A stretch of DNA of 55,305 nucleotides from Flaviaesturariibacter aridisoli. GTDB lineage: Bacteria > Bacteroidota > Bacteroidia > Chitinophagales > Chitinophagaceae. Shown here piece after piece: positions 51,765 to 55,305 of this stretch. Made by a program: the position numbers and the translations under genes. The stretch spans positions 1 to 55,305 of the forward strand of contig NZ_SKFH01000027.1 of the NCBI RefSeq assembly GCF_004343705.1, given 5' to 3'. How positions within the stretch are numbered: the first letter of the stretch is position 1; each line of letters begins with the position of its first letter. The notes below the pieces were generated by a model, which was given only the letters and a program-made list of their open reading frames with translations, was not told the origin of the DNA and ran no database searches.

Positions 51765-52067
51765 TTACCAACTTTCGTCCTCGGGGATCTCGCCCGGCGG
51801 TCGTTTGTAGCGGGCGCGGGAGGCGGCTTTTTCCTTTTCCCGATCCAGCAGCAGGCGGGCGAGGATCGTGCCGGCGTCGGCGTCGGCGGCAGCCAGGGCC
51901 GCCCGCACTTTCTTCTCGGATACATCTACCCGGTAGAGCAGGCGCAGCACCGACCCGAAGTCGTGCAGCACCGCCTCGTTGAGCAGGCGCGCGAGGTGAA
52001 GGAAGCGCGCGTCGTCTTCCGTCATCAGCGCATCGATCTGGCTTACTTCTTTTTCGAGCGGCGTCAT
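51765..52067 (-). CDS. Conserved hypothetical protein, 100 residues
   Basis: MTPLEKEVSQIDALMTEDDA starts an all-helical protein with HLARLLNEAVLHDFGSVL and LYRVDVSEKKVRAALAAADA, ending in a basic, Pro-containing tail. No catalytic motif seen. Similar small helical proteins occur widely in Bacteroidota, but the function is unknown. A TACCTTGG box lies a few bases upstream. Two TTAACCGGTT palindromes (51692-51701, 51757-51766) lie around its 3' end. Confidence 0.7.
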   Translation of the reverse strand: MTPLEKEVSQIDALMTEDDARFLHLARLLNEAVLHDFGSVLRLLYRVDVSEKKVRAALAAADADAGTILARLLLDREKEKAASRARYKRPPGEIPEDESW

Positions 52068-52082
52068 GACCCCAAGGTAAAG

Positions 52083-52207
52083 AGAGAAAGAACGCAGATT
52101 TTTTATGATTTATACGATTAGCGCAGATATACTTGCGTGCGTCAGCAAATCATAACCAATCTTAAAAAATCTGCGTATCCCGCTTGCGGGATCTGCGTTC
52201 TTTCTCT
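52083..52207. repeat. 125-bp inverted-repeat element (AACGCAGATTTTTTATGATT type)
   Basis: Outer arms AGAGAAAGAACGCAGAT (52083-52099) and ATCTGCGTTCTTTCTCT (52191-52207) are exact complements. An inner TTTTTTATGATTT/AAATCATAA...AAAAAA pairing follows. The right arm overlaps the stop codon of the TIGR02757 gene. It looks like a MITE- or REP-type intergenic element. Confidence 0.7.
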
Positions 52208-52970
52208 AGAACCGCTCCCCGATGCCCAAACTGAACAACGCGAAGTCGTACTTCACGGGGTCGGCGGGGTCGAAAGCTTTGAGGCGACCGGTAAGCTCCA
52301 GCGCGGCGGTCCAATCCGTTGCCGGGCGCTCCAGCAGCCCGAAGCGCCGGGCCACCCGGGCCACGTGCAGGTCAACCGGGATGACGAGGTCGGCGGGACG
52401 GATCTTCTTCCAGAGCCCGAAGTCCACACCCTGGCCGTCGGCGCGCACGAGCCAGCGCAGGTACATCAGGATCCGCTTGCAGGTAGAGCCCTTGAACGGC
52501 GCCGCGATGTGCTTGCGCGTGCGCGGCGGCGCGTCGGGCAGCGAGAAGAAATACGTATGAAACGAATTGAGCGCGTCTTCCATCCCCGTAAAGCGGCCGG
52601 GCACGAAGGCGGTTTCGAGCGTGTTGCTTTGCCGGTAGTGCTGTTGAAAGAACTGGATGAAGTAAAGGATGTCCGTAGGATTGAACGTGCGGTGCCTGAA
52701 ATGGAGGAAGCGCTTCAGGTCCTGTTCCTCGTGCTGCGTGACGAATTGGTAGGGCGCCTCGTCCATCAGCGCCATCAGCTCGTTCGATTTGTTGATGATC
52801 GTCGTGCGGTTGCCCCAGGCAAAGAGCGCCGCGAAGAAGCCCGCGATCTCGATGTCGGCCTTTTGCGTAAAGCGGTGCGGCACCGATACCGGATCGGCCG
52901 CGATGAACGAAGGCCGGTTGTATTCGGATACCTTGCGGTCGAGGAAAGCTTTGAGCTCAGCGGGCGTCAT
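52206..52970 (-). CDS. TIGR02757 (DUF2400) family protein
   Basis: 254 residues. Recognised by FFAALFAWGNRTTIINKSNE, FRHRTFNPTDILYFIQFFQQ, CKRILMYLRWLVRADGQGVD and PADLVIPVDLHVARVARRFG. The last block resembles the helix-hairpin-helix/Endonuclease III-like fold, and the family has been proposed to act on DNA, without proof. Length is typical. Its start has a perfect -7 box 4 nt upstream, one of the leaderless-type genes in the window. It ends inside the inverted-repeat element. Confidence 0.9.
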   Translation of the reverse strand: MTPAELKAFLDRKVSEYNRPSFIAADPVSVPHRFTQKADIEIAGFFAALFAWGNRTTIINKSNELMALMDEAPYQFVTQHEEQDLKRFLHFRHRTFNPTDILYFIQFFQQHYRQSNTLETAFVPGRFTGMEDALNSFHTYFFSLPDAPPRTRKHIAAPFKGSTCKRILMYLRWLVRADGQGVDFGLWKKIRPADLVIPVDLHVARVARRFGLLERPATDWTAALELTGRLKAFDPADPVKYDFALFSLGIGERF

Positions 52971-52974
52971 GCGG

Positions 52975-52982
52975 CAAAGCTA
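52975..52982 (-). promoter_or_regulatory. -7 box TAGCTTTG of the TIGR02757 gene
   Basis: Perfect TAnnTTTG ending 4 nt from ATG 52970; a leaderless mRNA is expected. Confidence 0.65.
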
Positions 52983-53015
52983 AGGGCAGCTGCGCGCTGT
53001 ATTTTGGACTATTCC

Positions 53016-53474
53016 CTACTTCCTTCGAATCGTTTCCAACACCTCTTTGGGGTAAAGATGGATCATGCAAAAAGCCAGGAGCACCCAACCGGATGCGAAC
53101 AATTTGAAATTGGGAATTTGGGCCTGAAAATGTTCCCCATATTCTTCAACCCATGCCTTTACAGAGAACCCGGGCAGGATCGAGAGCCACAACAACAGGG
53201 CAGCAACCCCGATACCACACAAGGGGATGACTTGCCGCCCTTTCCACCAATTGGCGATTTTGGGCACAAGCCGCAACGGCAACCCCACAATCGCGCAGCA
53301 CAGGATAGTGATCCCTATAAGAACCAGGGCGTAAAGTGATTGAAAAACCATCCCGATCAGGTCAAGCTCGATATAACAGCGGGTTGCGTATTCCAAATAA
53401 AGAAAATACAGGACGATCGAGGTCGAAAGGAATTGACCGACAAATATTAGCGGGGAGTTTTTTCGATTAACCAA
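53016..53474 (-). CDS. Integral membrane protein, unknown; 5' end perhaps cut by the IS element
   Basis: About 152 residues with four hydrophobic helices (LIFVGQFLSTSIVLYFLYLE, MVFQSLYALVLIGITILCCA, IPLCGIGVAALLLWLSILPG, LFASGWVLLAFCMIHLY). The only upstream start in frame is a TTG at 53474, preceded by a stop. The first ATG (about residue 42) would lose the first helix. The IS110 element begins right after this point, so the original start may have been removed or changed by the insertion. No family recognised. Confidence 0.6.
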   Translation of the reverse strand: MVNRKNSPLIFVGQFLSTSIVLYFLYLEYATRCYIELDLIGMVFQSLYALVLIGITILCCAIVGLPLRLVPKIANWWKGRQVIPLCGIGVAALLLWLSILPGFSVKAWVEEYGEHFQAQIPNFKLFASGWVLLAFCMIHLYPKEVLETIRRK

Positions 53475-53504
53475 TTCCCGAAATTAAGAGGGTTTCACCA
53501 GAGC

Positions 53505-53676
53505 GCATGACGACCAGGGCTTTGCGCTGTGGCCGAAAGGGAAACTACGAATTATTACGCTGTTCGAAGGCCATAGCGCAACAGTCTATATGTAAAAGGG
53601 TCCGCCACCGGCAAGCAGTCAGTTGCGGTGAAGCAATGCTGCAAGAGGTATCTTAAGGAACCAAAATGCTTCATAA
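53505..53676 (+). ncRNA. Candidate IS110 guide (bridge) RNA region upstream of the transposase
   Basis: IS110-group elements encode a structured RNA between their left end and the transposase gene. Here the ~170-nt leader has one strong stem, TTGCGCTGTGGCC (53522-53534) with GGCCATAGCGCAA (53569-53581), enclosing a 34-nt loop. A second stem, CACCGGCAA/TTGCGGTG (53606-53630), follows. Two stem-loops with large loops are what a bridge RNA would look like. Exact ends, promoter and guide bases are not determined. Confidence 0.45.
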
Positions 53677-54873
53677 ATGAAAACAACCCTCAAGACCTCA
53701 GCACGTGTGGCGGACCCGGCAACTAAGATAAGCCGCGCGCAAGACTTTTCCAACCACGACCTCTCGGTCGGCATCGACGTGCACAAGAAGCGCTGGCAGG
53801 TAGCGGTGCTCTGCGACGGGGTCTGCCTCGGCAATGTTTCCCTTGAAGCCGATAGCGACCTGCTGATTCGTCACCTGAGAGGCCGCTATGGCAACGCGCA
53901 GTTCCGCTGCGTCTACGAAGCCGGCCCCTTTGGCTTCGCCCTCTGCCGCGCCCTGTGGGCCGCCGGCATGGAGTGTATCGTGGTCAATCCCGCCGACATC
54001 CCCGGCACCGATGCCGAGCGAAGAGGCAAGACCGATGCGGTGGACGCCCGCCGCCTCGCCAACCACCTCGCCGCCGGCCTCTTGCGCGGCATCCACGTAC
54101 CCTCCGAAAAGCTGCAGAAGCACAGAAGCCTCATCCGCTTTAGAAAGAAGCTCTGGGGCGACCTCACCCGCTGTAAAAACCGGTTGAAGAGTGAGCTTCG
54201 CTTCCAGGGCGTCACCATACCCCCGCCCTTTGACAACCCGCACTGGAGCCACAACTTCCTCCACTGGATCGAAGCCACTGCAAGCAAAGACGCAGACCTG
54301 CAGGACACCCTGGAGCTGATGCTGGAAGAAGTGCGCCACCTGCGGCTTCTCTTACTGAAAACCGAAAAGAAGCTGCGCGCCCTCATGCGCACCGAAGCCT
54401 ACGAACGGCAAGAGCAACTCCTGCGCTCCGTGCCCGGCATCGGTCCCATCACCGCCCAGCTCTTTACGCTCGAGGTCGGCGACGTAGCCCGGTTTAAAAA
54501 TTTCGACGCCCTCAACCGCTTCGTGGGCCTCTGCCCCGACGAGCACTCAAGTGGTGAGCGGCAGCAGCACACCGGTATTACCCAACGCCGGCACAACCAG
54601 CTCCGAAGCCACCTCGTGGAAGCTTCGTGGCAATTGATCCGACGGGACCCGGCCATGCTCGATGCCTACAAAAAGCTATGTAGCCGCATGAAGCCTGAGC
54701 AAGCCCTCATCCGCATTGCCCGCAGGCTGCTGCGAAGAATGCGGGCCGTGTTGCTATCCGGGCGGATGTATGTGAGGGGCATCGAGCAGGGCAGCAGTGA
54801 GGAGATCAACGCACCGGAGCCGCCGGAGAAGAAAAGGAAAGGACGGCAACCCAAACAAGAAACAACCAACTAA
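53677..54873 (+). CDS. IS110-family transposase (DEDD recombinase)
   Basis: 398 residues. The N-terminal RuvC-like DEDD domain has VGIDVHKKRW (Asp34), CVYEAGPFGF and GKTDAVDARRLANHLAAG. A coiled middle region leads to the C-terminal Transposase_20 domain with LRSVPGIGPITAQLF, FDALNRFVGLCPDEHSSGE and QLRSHLVEASW. All key blocks are present without frameshift, so the enzyme may be active. The C-terminal tail is basic (EKKRKGRQPKQETTN). IS110 elements lack typical terminal inverted repeats, and I could not fix their ends here. Confidence 0.95.
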   Translation: MKTTLKTSARVADPATKISRAQDFSNHDLSVGIDVHKKRWQVAVLCDGVCLGNVSLEADSDLLIRHLRGRYGNAQFRCVYEAGPFGFALCRALWAAGMECIVVNPADIPGTDAERRGKTDAVDARRLANHLAAGLLRGIHVPSEKLQKHRSLIRFRKKLWGDLTRCKNRLKSELRFQGVTIPPPFDNPHWSHNFLHWIEATASKDADLQDTLELMLEEVRHLRLLLLKTEKKLRALMRTEAYERQEQLLRSVPGIGPITAQLFTLEVGDVARFKNFDALNRFVGLCPDEHSSGERQQHTGITQRRHNQLRSHLVEASWQLIRRDPAMLDAYKKLCSRMKPEQALIRIARRLLRRMRAVLLSGRMYVRGIEQGSSEEINAPEPPEKKRKGRQPKQETTN

Positions 54874-55305
54874 GAAAACCTAGGCCTTACTAGAACAGCA
54901 ACAACAACCCTCCGACTTCTTCTGACAGGTAACTACATGGAAGCTTCCAAAACATACCGGCGGCCGACTGCTCAACATGGGCTGCACTCTTTACTGAGGT
55001 GCTCCGCAACAGTCTGCAGCGGCCGCCTTTTCTTAACTACTGATAAAGACCTGCAGCAACTCCACGTCGGTTGACTGCTCATAGGAGCCTGCTTCACTAA
55101 ACAACCTGGAAGAAAAACACCGGCAGCGAATAGAGCATACAAGGCAACCTTGCCCCTGCCGGGCAGGCTTGCGCTTCACAAACCATGATTGCTGCCACAT
55201 AAAAAAAGCGGTGAGACACCGCCTGCAATCATGGTTCGCGAAGCACCGAAAAAAATAAAGTGGTTACCTCATGCAACGAATCCCTTTACATAGGAGCCCC
55301 TGTTA
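54874..55305. other. Non-coding region downstream of the IS110 transposase
   Basis: No gene seen. The CGGCGGCCGAC and GCGGCCGCC-like pieces (54960-55025) and the CCTGCCGGGCAGG palindrome (55157-55169) may belong to the element's right end. In the related IS1111 group the guide RNA lies on this side, so this stretch is the alternative place for it. Confidence 0.4.
55173..55244. repeat. 72-bp hairpin with 20-bp arms and an inner terminator-like stem
   Basis: Arms GCTTCACAAACCATGATTGC (55173-55192) and GCAATCATGGTTCGCGAAGC (55225-55244) match at 18 of 20 positions. Inside is a second stem, GCGGTG-AGA-CACCGC, preceded by seven A residues. Confidence 0.75.

Overview
The window reads as chromosome of a GC-rich member of the Bacteroidota, most likely Chitinophagaceae-like. 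This is inferred from TAnnTTTG-type -7 promoter boxes directly in front of many start codons, secreted GH3/GH5 enzymes, Crp, BlaI/BlaR and RRM proteins of Bacteroidota type, a tricorn-type S41 protease and a TIGR02757 protein. No rRNA, tRNA or CRISPR array was seen.

Layout. 1-9.2 kb is core-like: a partial VOC protein, two PAS sensor kinases, a large tricorn/S41 protease, PPK2, and a two-part (frameshifted) protein. 9.33-9.64 kb holds 15 tandem 21-22 bp units beginning TGACG. 9.7-17.3 kb is an AT-richer accessory island. Its first part is a tight two-gene unit: a radical SAM protein, then a protein that fuses a methyltransferase-like domain to an SF1 (UvrD-type) helicase. Three opposing nuclease genes follow: a broken Mrr, a PD-(D/E)XK protein and an HsdR-N-type protein. 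The right edge carries a remnant of an M1 peptidase gene whose intact relative lies just downstream. 17.6-23.3 kb has an RRM protein, the M1 peptidase and secreted or unknown proteins.

23.4-26.4 kb holds a 585-bp direct repeat flanking a Crp-family regulator and a GT2 glycosyltransferase; the left copy carries the last codons of a second glycosyltransferase gene. 26.4-29.6 kb is a GH3-GH5 beta-glucan utilisation pair. 30.8-37.5 kb is an unusual pair: a ComEC-like metallo-beta-lactamase-fold hydrolase followed by a 1648-residue protein of unknown function. 37.6-46.5 kb has a K+/H+-type antiporter with a tiny membrane protein before it, a GT87-like mannosyltransferase, a response regulator, an XRE-S24 regulator, a PAS-only protein, an MFS-PhnA pair, a VOC protein and a TPR membrane protein. 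46.6-53.5 kb has a DUF952 protein, a BlaI/BlaR pair in which the M56 sensor is fused to a complete N-acetylmuramoyl-L-alanine amidase, an SRPBCC protein, a Rieske FAD oxidoreductase and small or unknown proteins. 53.5-55.3 kb is an IS110-family element with a structured leader that may encode its guide (bridge) RNA.

Best candidates for undescribed biology: (1) the radical SAM + methyltransferase-helicase pair in the defence-like island; (2) the MBL + giant-protein pair; (3) the 15-unit TGACG array phased at about two helical turns; (4) the M56-amidase sensor with its paired operators. All functional statements rest on reading motifs by eye; no database search was possible.
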